The notes beneath the pieces are model-generated. The model searched no databases. It worked only from the letters and a program-made list of their open reading frames with translations, and was not told the DNA's origin. From assembly GCA_029237695.1 (NCBI GenBank), contig CM055266.1:109075370-109139369 (forward strand): DNA of 64,000 nt, read 5' to 3'. The position numbers and the translations under genes were made by a program. Of the stretch, positions 1 through 9,240 are shown in pieces; the first letter of the stretch is position 1; each line of letters starts with the position of its first letter. The stretch is from Conchocele bisecta. Its lineage: Eukaryota > Mollusca > Bivalvia > Lucinida > Thyasiridae.

Positions 1-970
1 CTAGTATATATAGCCCTCTAATGCACTGTTCACCCAATAACTGGTAAAACAGACACACGTAGACACACACATTTCCCGGACGACGGTGTCACGATAGTCA
101 TGTTATATTTTGCTAGTTCTCGAGTGAGCAGAATGGTTATCACTAGTCATTCTGATAAGCACAGGGCTGACAAAATGGACGTCAATTACATGTACAGTAG
201 TTCTAAGGCAATGAGTGTCTCCATAGCCATGTGGAATTATGCTAGTTCTCGTGTCAATAGAATGGTTATCAGTAGTCATTCTGCAAATCACATAGCTGGC
301 AAAACCAACATCAATAACCGTAAATTAGTTCTAGCAAGTTCTAGCAATTACATGTAAAGTATTTCTAGGACGATGTACATCAATTATCTTCTAAGTATTT
401 CTAGGACGACGTACATCCATTACCTGTAAATTAGTTCTAGGACTTCTTAAATTGATTACCTTGTGAAATAAGACGACGTACATCAATTACCTGTAAATTA
501 GGTATAGGACGATGTACATCAATTACCATGTAACGTAGTTATAGGACGATGTACATATATTACCTGTAAACTAGTTCTAGAACTTCTTAAATTGATTACC
601 TTGTAAAATAGGACGACGCACATCAATTACATGTAAAGTAGGTATAGGTCGACGCGCATCAATTACCATGTAAAGTAGTTATAAGACGATGGTGTCCCGA
701 AAGTCATGTAGCAGTTTGCTCATTCTCGAGTGAGCATAATGGCTAATGATAGCCATTATGCTCACTCCAGAACTGGCAACATGGACATCAATTACCTGAA
801 ATGACGTACATTAATTACCTGTAAAGTAGTTCGAGAGCGACGGTGTCCCCATAGTCATGTGACAGCAGGTGTACCTGGTCCACGGCCAACGTCACAACGA
901 GAGCTTCCACGATATCTGCCTGCTCACCTATCACGTAGCTGTGCTCTCGCTGTAACAATATCAATGCGAT
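1..970. repeat. Degenerate minisatellite-like repeats
   Basis: No convincing gene. Bases about 100-340 hold two diverged copies of a roughly 130-bp unit (ctagttctcg...agaatggttatc). Bases about 345-710 hold several degenerate units of about 60 bp built on gatgtacatcaattac followed by ctgtaaa and tagttctaggac. The short reading frames here follow the repeat and are not likely coding. Confidence 0.6.
728..767. repeat. Perfect 18-bp inverted repeat
   Basis: Arms at 728-745 and 750-767 (gagtgagcataatggcta and its reverse complement) are separated by four bases. The sequence is related to the neighbouring repeat unit, which contains gagtgagcagaatgg, so the hairpin may come from an inverted duplication of that unit. 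Confidence 0.85.
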
Positions 971-1333
971 TATCACGTGGTTACAACAACAACAACGTCG
1001 CCCACTCCAAAGTAAGTATTATTTGATAGTTTCCTTAATATGCAACGGATTTTGATGAAATATGGCGCAGCAAACGCATCTTTAAGCGCTGCATTTGGTG
1101 GTCCAGGGAGTTCGGCACAGTCTTATGTCGTTTTTGCGAAGAATCGATTTCAGTGTCGGTAGACACGGAAATCGATTCTTCGAAAAAGACGACATAAGTT
1201 TGGACAAAAATACAGAGACCATATTTCATCAAAATCCGTTACGTAATAAGGACAATATAAAAGAATATGTACTTTGAATCAGATGGATTCTGGAAGTTTC
1301 AGTACTTGTTGTTGTTGTTAGTACCACGTGATC
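971..1333. mobile_element. Foldback (palindromic) MITE-like element
   Basis: Three nested sets of complementary arms share one centre: atcacgtgg plus (aac)n at 972-995 against (gtt)n plus ccacgtgat at 1307-1332; 1044-1065 against 1219-1240; and 1122-1151 against 1168-1198. The whole 363 bp could fold into one long interrupted hairpin. There is no transposase. This fits a non-autonomous foldback element. Confidence 0.7.
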
Positions 1334-1819
1334 ATACACCTTGAGTATGTGTACCTTGCGGACTATAAACAATTTAGCCCTTACAATGTTGGGAACGAAA
1401 CTTGTCGTCTGCTTTGTTTAATAGTTTGCCTTCGTTCTCAATAAAAACATGGTTTGCAAGCACTAAGGAATCGTTTCCATTGGAAATTATTCTCAAGTGC
1501 TGACAAATCATATTTTTGAAAATAGAAAATAAAAAATGGACAGCAGACGACACAATTTAATTCAACATCGTAATGGTTAGACACGACACGACTTACACAC
1601 ACGTGAGGCAATGTATATAGTATAAAAACTACGACTACGTAAATGTGTGCAATAAAGTGACAATCACAGCACAAGACCGTGGACATTATTTTCAAATAAA
1701 ACATGGGTACAATATTTTCTTTTATGGAATAACGTACACTTCAAATCACACTCTATGAGTGTAAGTGTTACATATATATACAATTAAATATATTCAATGG
1801 GCTGAATGCATCATATTGT
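1334..1819. other. Intergenic or intronic DNA, nothing recognised
   Basis: About 490 bp of AT-rich sequence downstream (minus-strand sense) of the third MEST-like exon. I see no exon, RNA gene or clear repeat here. Confidence 0.5.
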
Positions 1820-2059
1820 GTTAACCCTTTCAACACCATATGCCTGTATAGAGGTTTTGGCAAACAGTGTAGATGCAGATTGTGATGAGCCGTCTCATCA
1901 GGATCTGCACTGTTTGCAAGTAATTTTCATATTTTTCAGAGCAAAAACACCCACTTTTCATAAATGGACTAGTCTGAAAATCATTTTGTGACGGTTGGAT
2001 TGGTTGGAAAATTAACATGTCAACATCCATTCCAGTTACCTAGGTGTGAAAGGGTTAAC
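1820..2059. mobile_element. MITE with 17-18 bp TIRs and an internal palindrome
   Basis: The ends are inverted repeats: gttaaccctttcaacacc at 1820-1837 and ggtgtgaaagggttaac at 2043-2059. Inside (about 1860-1917) lies an imperfect palindrome, caaacagtgtagatgcagat... / ...atctgcactgtttg. The same internal palindrome recurs at about 35520-35585, 35875-35945, 36245-36320 and, diverged, 59725-59800. The MITE lies only 11 bp beyond the splice donor of the MEST-like exon 3. Confidence 0.75.
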
Positions 2060-2075
2060 TTGTGATACGGTTTAC

Positions 2076-2153
2076 CGGTTTGTCCGAGAATCCGAAGCCG
2101 ATGAAATCCAACATCACTATATGATGGTAGTGCTCCTTCAAACCATCGATGAT
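2076..2153 (-). CDS. MEST: MEST-like alpha/beta hydrolase, coding exon 3
   Basis: A 78-nt exon (26 codons, phase 0 at both ends). On the minus strand it is preceded by a pyrimidine-rich tract and AG (ct at 2154-2155) and followed by a gtaaa donor (2071-2075). It encodes the segment holding DFIGFGFSDKP, which matches the conserved LDFLGFGFSDKP block of MEST just after the HGFPTSSYDW oxyanion-hole region. It continues exon 2 in phase. The following exons (the nucleophile-elbow HDYG block and C-terminus) would lie beyond the left edge and are not in the window. Confidence 0.85.
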
Positions 2154-2216
2154 CTGGAATGAAAAATATATTCCAAGACAATTTCCAGAGCTCTAATATA
2201 ATCGGCTCACATGACT

Positions 2217-2767
2217 ACAGTGGAACCTCTCTGAACCGGACACCCTGGGAGGTCCCCAGGGTGTCCGGTTTAGAGGGTTCCACTGTAATTAAGTACTCGA
2301 TGACCATGTTTGGTAATTTTGAGTCATGAACAGACCGGAAAATGAAATAAAGTACATTGAAACCCATCTAAATTGAGCGCAATGGGGTCCCCAGGGTGTC
2401 CGGGTTAGAGGCGTTTCACTGTACCAGGCAAATACTTGGGTATATATGCGACACAGAAGGCAATATTATGCAGCAATAAACAACAACTACATATAGCTGG
2501 ATATATTTTCCAAGTAGCTGGCTCGACTGCAGAGAAAGGTAAATGACAATACAGTGGAACCTCACTAAACCGGACACCAAGAAAACACCTGTGATCTTGT
2601 TTTTTATGAGTTTCTTGGTCAGTTATCTCAGATGATAACGTCTGTTCGTGATCGCATAGCACACAACTATGGCTCAGAATGTTCAAATGCCAGGTTTACA
2701 GCGAAAATTCTAAGACGGACACCCTGAAAACCTCCAAGGTTGTCCGATTTAGCGAGGTTTCAATGTA
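2217..2767. repeat. Palindromic repeat family (gtggaacctctctgaaccgg)
   Basis: Bases 2217-2286 form a nearly perfect hairpin with about 33-bp arms (acagtggaacctctctgaac... / ...gttccactgt). Partial copies of the same motif lie at about 2388-2424, 2552-2580 and 2713-2767. They look like ends or fragments of one MITE family inserted repeatedly in the intron. Confidence 0.7.
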
Positions 2768-2893
2768 TATTGCTATGAGGTTTTAAATCGCACCATTATC
2801 TGTATTTACAATTAGTTACGAATCGTTTACTCTTCACCCTACCAAGTATTCCTATTTTCCTGTCCGTTCAATTTTCTCGTTCGACACTTTCTA

Positions 2894-4748
2894 TTATAAT
2901 ACAATACAATACAATACATTTTATTCACTCTAAGACACATGCGTGACACACGAGGTATACAACATATTACATAATACAACGATGGGTACAAATACAAAAT
3001 GCATATGTATAAGCTCACTAGTTATTATAACCATAAAGCATTTCTTATAAAAATAGCTAAATTTCTTAATTGCTTTCCAGATTTTTTCTCAAATAGCTGT
3101 GCGAATTTTAAAATATTTGGTCTTCTAAAATAAAATGGCTTGATATACCGTTTTCGAACTTCATCATAGAAGCGGCACTCGAAAAGGAAATGAAACTCGT
3201 CACCGAGAGCACCAGCGCCACATTTGTTGCAGACCCTGCTTGCTCTCGGCACGCCTGTCCATCTACCAGTTTCGACCACCAGTCTATGATTACAAGTTCG
3301 AAATCTGGTCAATGTTTTTCTTAACCTTTCCGTGAGATTAATTAAATATGTTTCTAATCCAAACTCTGTTTTAAAGATTCTATACGTAATTCCACGTGAA
3401 GATGAATCGATGCTGGTGAGCCATGACTGAATAAACTGGTTCTGAAGCTGAGTCATGGCGTAGTGGCTCAGCCAGATAGCATTAACATCGTTCTGGCTAA
3501 GCCATACGCCAGGAGCTCCAATTTCAGTTAAAATAGATTTAACATTCTGAATCCATCGGAAATGAGTCACATTTGCTTCATGTTGTGTATATAATAACTT
3601 ATATAATAACTTAAACGGAAATTTGCCGAGTTCTCCATAAACTATGAAATTTGGTGTGGATTTCTTTACCCCCAAAACAGTTTTACAAAATTTCAAATGA
3701 ATTGTTTCCATAGCCGAAATGTTTTCAAATCCCCAGATTTCACAGGCATAGCAGAGAATTGGAGTGATACATTGATCAAATAACTTAAGCTGACAGTCTA
3801 CTGGAGTTGACAAGTTGTTAATCTTTCTAAATAGGCCGAAAAGAGCTTTGGATGCTTGGTCAATCAAATGTCTTATGAAAAGTTCCGTTTTGTGAAAAAA
3901 CATTTCCCTAATATGTAAAGTGGTCTACAATTTCAATTGTGTTATCGTTATATGTAAAGGCTATCTTTTTTGATGATTTACGTTTTTTGAAAATCATAAT
4001 TTTGGTTTTTGATGCGTTTACTTCCAATTTCCACTGAATACAGTATTGATGAAAATAATTTAGAGCATCTTGTAGGCCAGTTTCTGTTTCAGACATGAGA
4101 ATAGTGTCGTCAGCGTATAATAACAAGAATAGTTTAACATATATATCTAGATGTTGAAACATGTCAGATGTAACCGATTTTAAATCTACAATACCGCATA
4201 CATTGAGAAAATCTTCAAGGTCGTTCAAAAACATGGCAAACAAAAATGGTGACATATTTTCACCCTGCCTGACACCCACCATGCATGGGAAGTATTCTGA
4301 AAAGTCATTTCCTACTTTAACACAAGATTTAATACATTTATACATGTTTTTAATTATGTTAAACATTTCCCGTTTATGCGGGACAACAACAGCTTATACC
4401 AGAGGCCATTTCTCCATACAGTAACAAAAGCTTTCATAAAAACAATAAATGCGCAGAAAAGAGGTTGCCTTTTACTAAATAGTATTTCTATAATTGCATG
4501 TAAAGTAAAAATGTTATCAGCCGTACTATATCCTTTCTGAAAACCAGCCTGTGCCTCTGTTATAAGCCCATTCTGTTCAGCATATGTTGTCAACCTATTT
4601 GTAATTATAGAAGTGAATACTTTACCAAGACAGCTAACTATTGTTATTGCCCTAAATTGGTATTATATGACCTTCGAGCCAATCATTTGGTACAATTCCA
4701 CTTTCAAAAACATGATTAAACAGTTTCACGTAGAGACTTAACATTATG
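2894..4748 (-). mobile_element. LINE (non-LTR retrotransposon), 3' two-thirds
   Basis: This is the minus-strand 3' portion of a non-LTR retrotransposon; the 5' portion is at 23723-24650. The 3' end at about 2894-2925 is an (aatac)n microsatellite tail next to a tttatt polyadenylation signal. The reverse transcriptase spans three open pieces: 4593-4354 (GFQKGYSTADN), 4366-3908 (GVRQGENMSPFLF and the catalytic LLYADDT) and 3903-3025 (C-terminal region with VCNKCGAG...DEFHFLFEC, a zinc-knuckle-like motif). Frameshifts between the pieces show it is dead. The pattern fits the Jockey/I group; the exact clade was not determined. Confidence 0.85.
3025..4593 (-). pseudogene. LINE reverse transcriptase, broken
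   Basis: The RT domain reads with the fingers/palm at 4593-4354, then the palm with YADD (about 4100-4120) and the thumb, then a C-terminal cysteine-rich end. At least two frameshifts interrupt it (around 4360 and 3905). Codons just left of the Polinton (down from 4748) continue in frame with codons at 23721 and beyond once the two intervening transposons are ignored, so the RT was one frame before the insertions. It acts in target-primed reverse transcription; this copy cannot. Confidence 0.85.
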
Positions 4749-4754
4749 TGTTTA
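4749..4754. repeat. Target site duplication of Polinton copy 1 (left)
   Basis: TGTTTA here is repeated at 22176-22181 directly outside the other end. Six bases is the usual length for Mavericks/Polintons. Removing one copy plus the element restores a continuous LINE coding frame. Confidence 0.9.
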
Positions 4755-4942
4755 GTAGTATATAAGAGTCACAATGATACCATTACCTCTGGAAGATACC
4801 GGCTACGCGCGGCACCTTCCACAGCATGATGGTATCATTTGTGACTCTTATATACTACTACCGCGAGACCATATATTTATGACATGAGAAGATACACCCT
4901 ATTAGAGATAAAAATCGCTATGTTATACTCAGTATATATATA
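4755..4942. repeat. Left terminal inverted repeat of Polinton copy 1
   Basis: The 188 bp match the reverse complement of 21987-22175 almost base for base. The outer about 105 bp (4753-4860) are themselves an imperfect palindrome: tagtagtatataagagtcac at the outside is complementary to gtgactcttatatactacta at 4841-4860, and the centre (ctggaag...cttccacag) can pair again. The inner part holds ggtgtatcttctcatgtcat and gttatactcag (both on the complementary strand), the latter also found in the subterminal repeats at the right end. Confidence 0.95.
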
Positions 4943-4984
4943 ACATAATGGTTCTAGTTAAGTGTGCGTGGTTGAAGACATGTA

Positions 4985-5200
4985 GTGCATCACCGTGCAT
5001 GGATGCGAAGAGGTTCCGTTTCGCCTCGCCCATGTCGGCATTGTGGGCTAGGGATCAAAGCCGAGTCACTGCTATGTTCACCATGCGGTGGCACTCAGGC
5101 TACTCATCGAATGGTTAACAAGGGATTACGTGCTCGCAAGTATTATCGTTTAGTAATAATTCAAATCGAAAAGTCAGTTAGAAAGATAGAATCGATCTAA
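4985..5200 (+). CDS. Small zinc-ribbon-like protein, 5' damaged
   Basis: A 71-residue frame next to the left TIR. It has two CxxC pairs (CRHC and CSPC) ten residues apart, a spacing typical of a zinc ribbon or knuckle, followed by a basic tail (RARKYYR...KSVRK). In copy 2 the homologous frame begins further upstream at the ATG at 40772 and adds another Cys/His stretch; here about 48 bp of that 5' part are missing, so the true start is lost. I do not recognise the family. The position just inside the TIR could suit an early regulatory or nucleic-acid-binding protein (inference). Confidence 0.55.
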   Translation: MHHRAWMRRGSVSPRPCRHCGLGIKAESLLCSPCGGTQATHRMVNKGLRARKYYRLVIIQIEKSVRKIESI

Positions 5201-5311
5201 TAAGTCACGGTGTTTCTACAGCATTAAAACACTGTAAAAAACATTATCAAACTAATTTTATAAAATTAGAAAATTGAACAGAAAAAACAAGTACCAATAT
5301 TATTAGAGAAA

Positions 5312-5659
5312 ATGGATAATACAATACAATTGGAATTGAAAGTTTTTAATGGCTGTGTTGAAGAAGTTTACGAAGAATACGGGGGTTATAATCCTATATA
5401 TAAATTCTATAAAATGAGAACACTAGGCGATATCGATTACATGAAATACCAGCGTAATTTATTACACTCCGATAAAAACGTTGCATTTACAATATTATAC
5501 CGGCAATTATGTCAACTATACAAGAGACAAATACGAACATTAAGACAGGTAATGCGTGTCGGATATGAAACTAAGGCGTATTATATAAAACTATTAAAAC
5601 CCAACGATTCGTTTACGAACGTACATTTTTACGATATCACTTATAAATTTATGTTGTAA
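5312..5659 (+). CDS. Conserved 115-aa protein of unknown function
   Basis: The frame starts at an ATG 17 bases after an attagag stretch and is open for 115 codons. The product is rich in Tyr, Lys and Arg, predicted mostly helical, with no signal peptide, membrane segment or known motif. The homologue in copy 2 (41176-41539) is about 90% identical in protein but has a one-base insertion near codon 9. Conservation of the frame between the two copies supports a real gene. It lies downstream of the zinc-ribbon-like gene on the same strand. Confidence 0.65.
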   Translation: MDNTIQLELKVFNGCVEEVYEEYGGYNPIYKFYKMRTLGDIDYMKYQRNLLHSDKNVAFTILYRQLCQLYKRQIRTLRQVMRVGYETKAYYIKLLKPNDSFTNVHFYDITYKFML

Positions 5660-6180
5660 TCACAACACCAACCAGACGACAATGTTCCAATTACACGCGT
5701 TATGAAAATGTAAATTAGGTGTCCCACCTTACACGTATATTAAGTGTCCATTTATAGAGAGGTTTACACGATTACGTCTTCCGGGATAGAAAATAAACAC
5801 ACTGTAATATATATTACACACGCGGCTATTTATAGCCTTATCGATGGTATGTAAACGGGCTATCGATTTACACAGGTGGTGTACACAGTTTATAAACACT
5901 TAGTGAGGGACCATATAGTTACACGAATTTCCAGGATGGTTTCGTTATTTAATTTAATTTTAATTTTTAAAATTTAAATTTTAATAATTTTAAAGCTGAA
6001 CAACCCCCGATTATATAGAAAAACCCCCATATTATATAGAAAACAATATTAATAATAATAAAATAATTAATTAATAATAAATCACAATTTTTTTTATTTC
6101 ACCAGCAAAGTTTATATACGTGAAATAAACACAGTTCGGTGTCGGGACGCCGGCATTAATATCTCAACAGTGAGATAAGT
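5660..6180. other. AT-rich non-coding part of Polinton copy 1
   Basis: No coding frame. Much of this stretch is conserved in copy 2 (41540-42060), including the part around 5715-5760 (ttacacgtatattaagtgtc) and the palindrome-like aatttaattttaatttttaa tracts near 5950-6000. It probably holds transcription end and control signals for the flanking genes. Confidence 0.5.
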
Positions 6181-6185
6181 TTCGC

Positions 6186-6440
6186 CACATGTACTTCACT
6201 CTGGCCGCTCTGCACATTATAGCGGATGGAGGTAACGATGAGGTGGGGTCCGCGGCATCGGTCCAATGATGGGGTGTAGGAGATGTGAGTGTAACACACC
6301 TCGCTAAGCCGAAAAAAAATAAAAAAATAGAAGAAATTTAAGCGAAGGCTTAGCGGGGTGGACCCAGAAGGGTTTTGCTGGCGCGGGTTCGAGCCTCGGT
6401 GGAACCTAAAACTTTTTTTCTTTTTTTTCTTTTTAAATTG
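6186..6440 (+). ncRNA. Candidate structured Pol III-type RNA of the Polinton
   Basis: Seen: a hairpin ccgct...agcgg at 6204-6224; a 14-bp stem (cacctcgctaagcc at 6297-6310, ggcttagcggggtg at 6347-6360) with a 36-nt A-rich loop; an A-box-like TAGCGGGGTGG at 6351-6361; a B-box GGTTCGAGCC at 6386-6395; and T runs from 6413 and 6420 that would stop RNA polymerase III. The block is kept at the same place in copy 2 (42065-42320). Known: Pol III genes with internal A/B boxes end at T runs, and adenoviruses encode such RNAs (VA RNA). Inferred: a viral small RNA gene. It is not a normal tRNA because no 7-bp acceptor stem forms. Confidence 0.4.
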
Positions 6441-6545
6441 TTAATAATTTTCCTAAAATTAATTAATAAATTGTTTACTGCACCAATATAATTAATTTTA
6501 TAATTTTCTTTAAATTAATTATAAAATTAATTATTTTATAAAATA

Positions 6546-7164
6546 TCACAATGGTGCTGTAACATTTCTTCCGACTTTATCTCCAAGTTTTTCCCTAAAT
6601 TTATCCCAATCAGTACACTCAATTTTGGGCATGGTGGCACGCGCCTTGATTCTTATATCATTTTTTAATTGTTCATATCTCCCCATTTCTTCCACCACGG
6701 ATTCAAACTCTAAATTTGATATTTTCTTATCGGCAAATGCTTTGGGACACCATAACGTCGATGGTATTTTTCTTCGACCTGGCGAGAACAGATATTCTAT
6801 CATGTTTTCTACATTTTTTCTCGAGTTTTCCACCCGACGCCCTAATTACCATACACAACAACCCAGAAACGGCCGACACCGCACATAAAATCCCCGCTAC
6901 AGGAACCGTTATAATGGTGGATATAGTTGCAGCTGTCCCCGCCCCACACAACACAGAAACACTCGCTAGAGCCGTGCTAGATGCTTCAGCTGTGTTCACC
7001 GCGCATCTATATTTTTTAGCGTTTCTTTTTCTATTTGTATATTCTCTAACTAAAATATCCTGCATAGCGACGATATTATTCAACCTAAAATCTGAACTTG
7101 TTTCGTTAATTTTACACAGTGTTGATGGAGTGGTATTGACAATTGGAAGCGTTGATTCGTTCAT
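6546..7164 (-). pseudogene. Two-TM conserved Polinton protein, frameshifted
   Basis: The gene starts at the ATG at 7164; the reading frame is broken at about 6740-6830, where the C-terminal half continues in another frame to the stop at 6546. The N-terminal part holds KYRCAVNTAE and then two adjacent hydrophobic segments rich in Ala, Gly, Val and Ile. The C-terminal half has ISNLEFESVVEEMGRYEQLK and a charged tail. I recall proteins of this layout as common in invertebrate Polintons, but the function is not known to me. The copy-2 homologue (42417-43502) is broken by a SINE. Confidence 0.7.
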
Positions 7165-7184
7165 GATTTTCAATATATTAGTAT

Positions 7185-9155
7185 TTACAAAATAAGTTCA
7201 ATTAACAATGAGACAATAGTGGAAGAACTCTCTGGGTCACCGATTTTCGTAACAAAGTTAATAACACTACCTTTGGAAAGTCTAATTCGATCATAACCGG
7301 AGAACGAAACCACCGTCGAACTATCTCCAGATATTTTAGTGACTCCAACCCCCCGTTCTTCCCCATCTACTACAATATTTATCGCGACCGCGCCCACAGG
7401 TTTACCACTAACCATTAACCGAGCAGACCGCCATTTGGATAACTTCACCTGCAGCTGTCATAGTGTATCCCCCACATTTATTACTCGCTTTGGCACCGAA
7501 CGAATATTCATAGTGCCCCTCAACCAATGGGCCCCGCTTCTCAGCCCAAACTGTTATGACACGTTTTGGCGTTTTCATTGTTCGCACTATTCCGGCAAGC
7601 GCACTGTTTGCGTTATATGCCTCAGTACGAATCTTATAAGAGGCCTCCTCAAGAGCTTTGGTCGCGGCTATACGATCATGTTTCAGTTTATCGGAAACTT
7701 CAGTTATCTTTTCATCTAGTTCGGTAAGTGCCGCTTCTCTGCTGAGAGAGTCCTCTAAGCGCAACGCATCATAAACCTCCGTAATGGTCGCCTGGTGGCC
7801 TTCTAGGGCTTTCTCAACACCCGACCGGGCCTCTTTTTGAAATTCGGTTATTTTTCCGTCTAGTTCAGCAACCGCCGCTTCTCTGATGAGAGAGTCCTCT
7901 GAGCGCAACACCTCATAAGCCTTCGCAAGGGCTGCCTGGTGGTCTTCTCGGGCTTTCTCAACACCCGACCGGGCCTCTTTTTGAAATTCGGTTATTTTTC
8001 CGTCTAGTTCACCAACCGTCGCTTCTCTGATGAGAGAGTCTCTGAGCGCAACACCTTATAAGCCTCCGTAAGGTCCGCCTGGTGGTCTTCTCGGGCTTTC
8101 TCAATACCCGTTCGGACCCCCTCAACCCCCAACCGGGCCTCTTTTCGAAATTTGGTTATTTTTTCGTCTAGTTCGGTAAGTGCCGCTTCTCTGTTGAGAG
8201 TGTCCTCTGAGCGCAACACCCCATAAGCCTCCGCAATGGCCTCCTTGTGGTCTTCTCGGACCCCCTCAACCCCCGACCTGGTCTCTTTCAGAAATTCGGC
8301 TATTTTCCCGTCTAGTTCAGTAAGTGTAGCTTCTCTGTTGAGAGAGTTCTCTAAGCGCAACGCATCATAAGCCTCCGCAAGGGCCTCCGCAAGGTTCGAC
8401 TGGTGGTCTTCTCGGACTTTATCAATACCCGACCGGGTCTCTTTTCGAAATTTGGTTATTTTTTTATCTAGTTCGGCAACCGCCGCTTCTCTGACGAGAG
8501 AGTCCTCTGAGCGCAACACCTCATAAGCCTCCGTAAGGTCCGCCTGGTGGTCTTCTCGGGCTTTCTCAATACCCGACTGGCCTCTTTTCGAAATTTGGTT
8601 ATTTTTTTATCTAGTTCGGTAAGTGCCGCATCTCTAATGAGAGAGTGCTCTAAGCGCAACGTATCATAACCCTCCGTAAGGGCCGCCTGGTGGTCTTCTC
8701 GGACTTTATCAATATCCGACCTGCTCTCTTTTCGAAATTTGGTTATTTTCCCGTCTAGTTCGGTAAGAGTCGCTTCACCGATGAGAGAGTCCTCTAAGCG
8801 CAACGCATCATAAGCCTCCGTAAGGTCCGCCTGGTGGTCTTCTCGGACTTTATCAATCCCCAACCGGGCCTCTTTTCGAAATTTGGTTATTTTTTCACCT
8901 AGTTCGTTTAGTTCCGTATGCGTTTCTTCACGACTTTGTGTATTCACAGCCAGGCATATTCTCTAAGTTGTGATAGTAGACTCTTGTGAATCTCGTCCGT
9001 GGCCACCGATATAGTTATATTGATCAAGGCCTTTGTTTTTTGGGTAGTTAAAAAGTCGCCCTCCGTCGGGATGAATCCCCCTTCTGTCGGTTCCAAATCC
9101 TTTGAATTTGTTTCAACCCAAGGTCGGAAGAACTACCTGGTCCGTATATACTCAT
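7185..9155 (-). pseudogene. Repeat-rich fibre-like protein with C-terminal knob, broken
   Basis: The gene starts at the ATG at 9155 (MSIYGPGSSS) and ends at 7185. The middle holds about nine repeats of roughly 48 residues (144 bp; some 51-54), each with motifs such as ITKFRKEARSG, REDHQA, EAYDALRLEDSL and ELDGK; this is strongly coiled-coil-like. The C-terminus begins at RVITVWAEKRG and continues with EYSFGAKASNKCGGYTM and VDGEERGVGVTK, a beta-rich domain that may be a receptor-binding knob. Several frameshifts (near 9130, 8950, 8500, 8020, 7430) break it. Role inferred as a virion attachment fibre. Upstream lies a TA-rich tract and the motif at 9221-9240. Confidence 0.75.
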
Positions 9156-9171
9156 TTTCAATAATGTTGAT

Positions 9172-9240
9172 AATATATATATATATATATAAATTACAAA
9201 CATGAGTTTAATTCTAAATAATTTTCTTAAAATTAATTAA
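9172..9240 (-). promoter_or_regulatory. Candidate fibre promoter: AT motif plus (TA)n
   Basis: Reading on the minus strand toward the fibre start at 9155, the stretch holds TTAATTAATTTTAAGAAAAT (9240-9221) and then a TATATATATA tract (about 9190-9171). The first motif also precedes the ATPase and the two following genes on the other strand. Promoter role is inference. Confidence 0.4.

Noticed and set aside
100..357. An 85-codon frame at the left edge as a gene
   Set aside because: It follows a diverged tandem repeat and has no recognisable protein features.
1438..1704. A further MEST exon left of exon 3
   Set aside because: No HDYG-type nucleophile motif or fitting splice sites were found in 1-2070.
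6340..6412. A functional tRNA gene
   Set aside because: A- and B-box-like motifs exist, but the 5' sequence does not pair with ggtggaacct to make an acceptor stem and no proper anticodon arm is seen.
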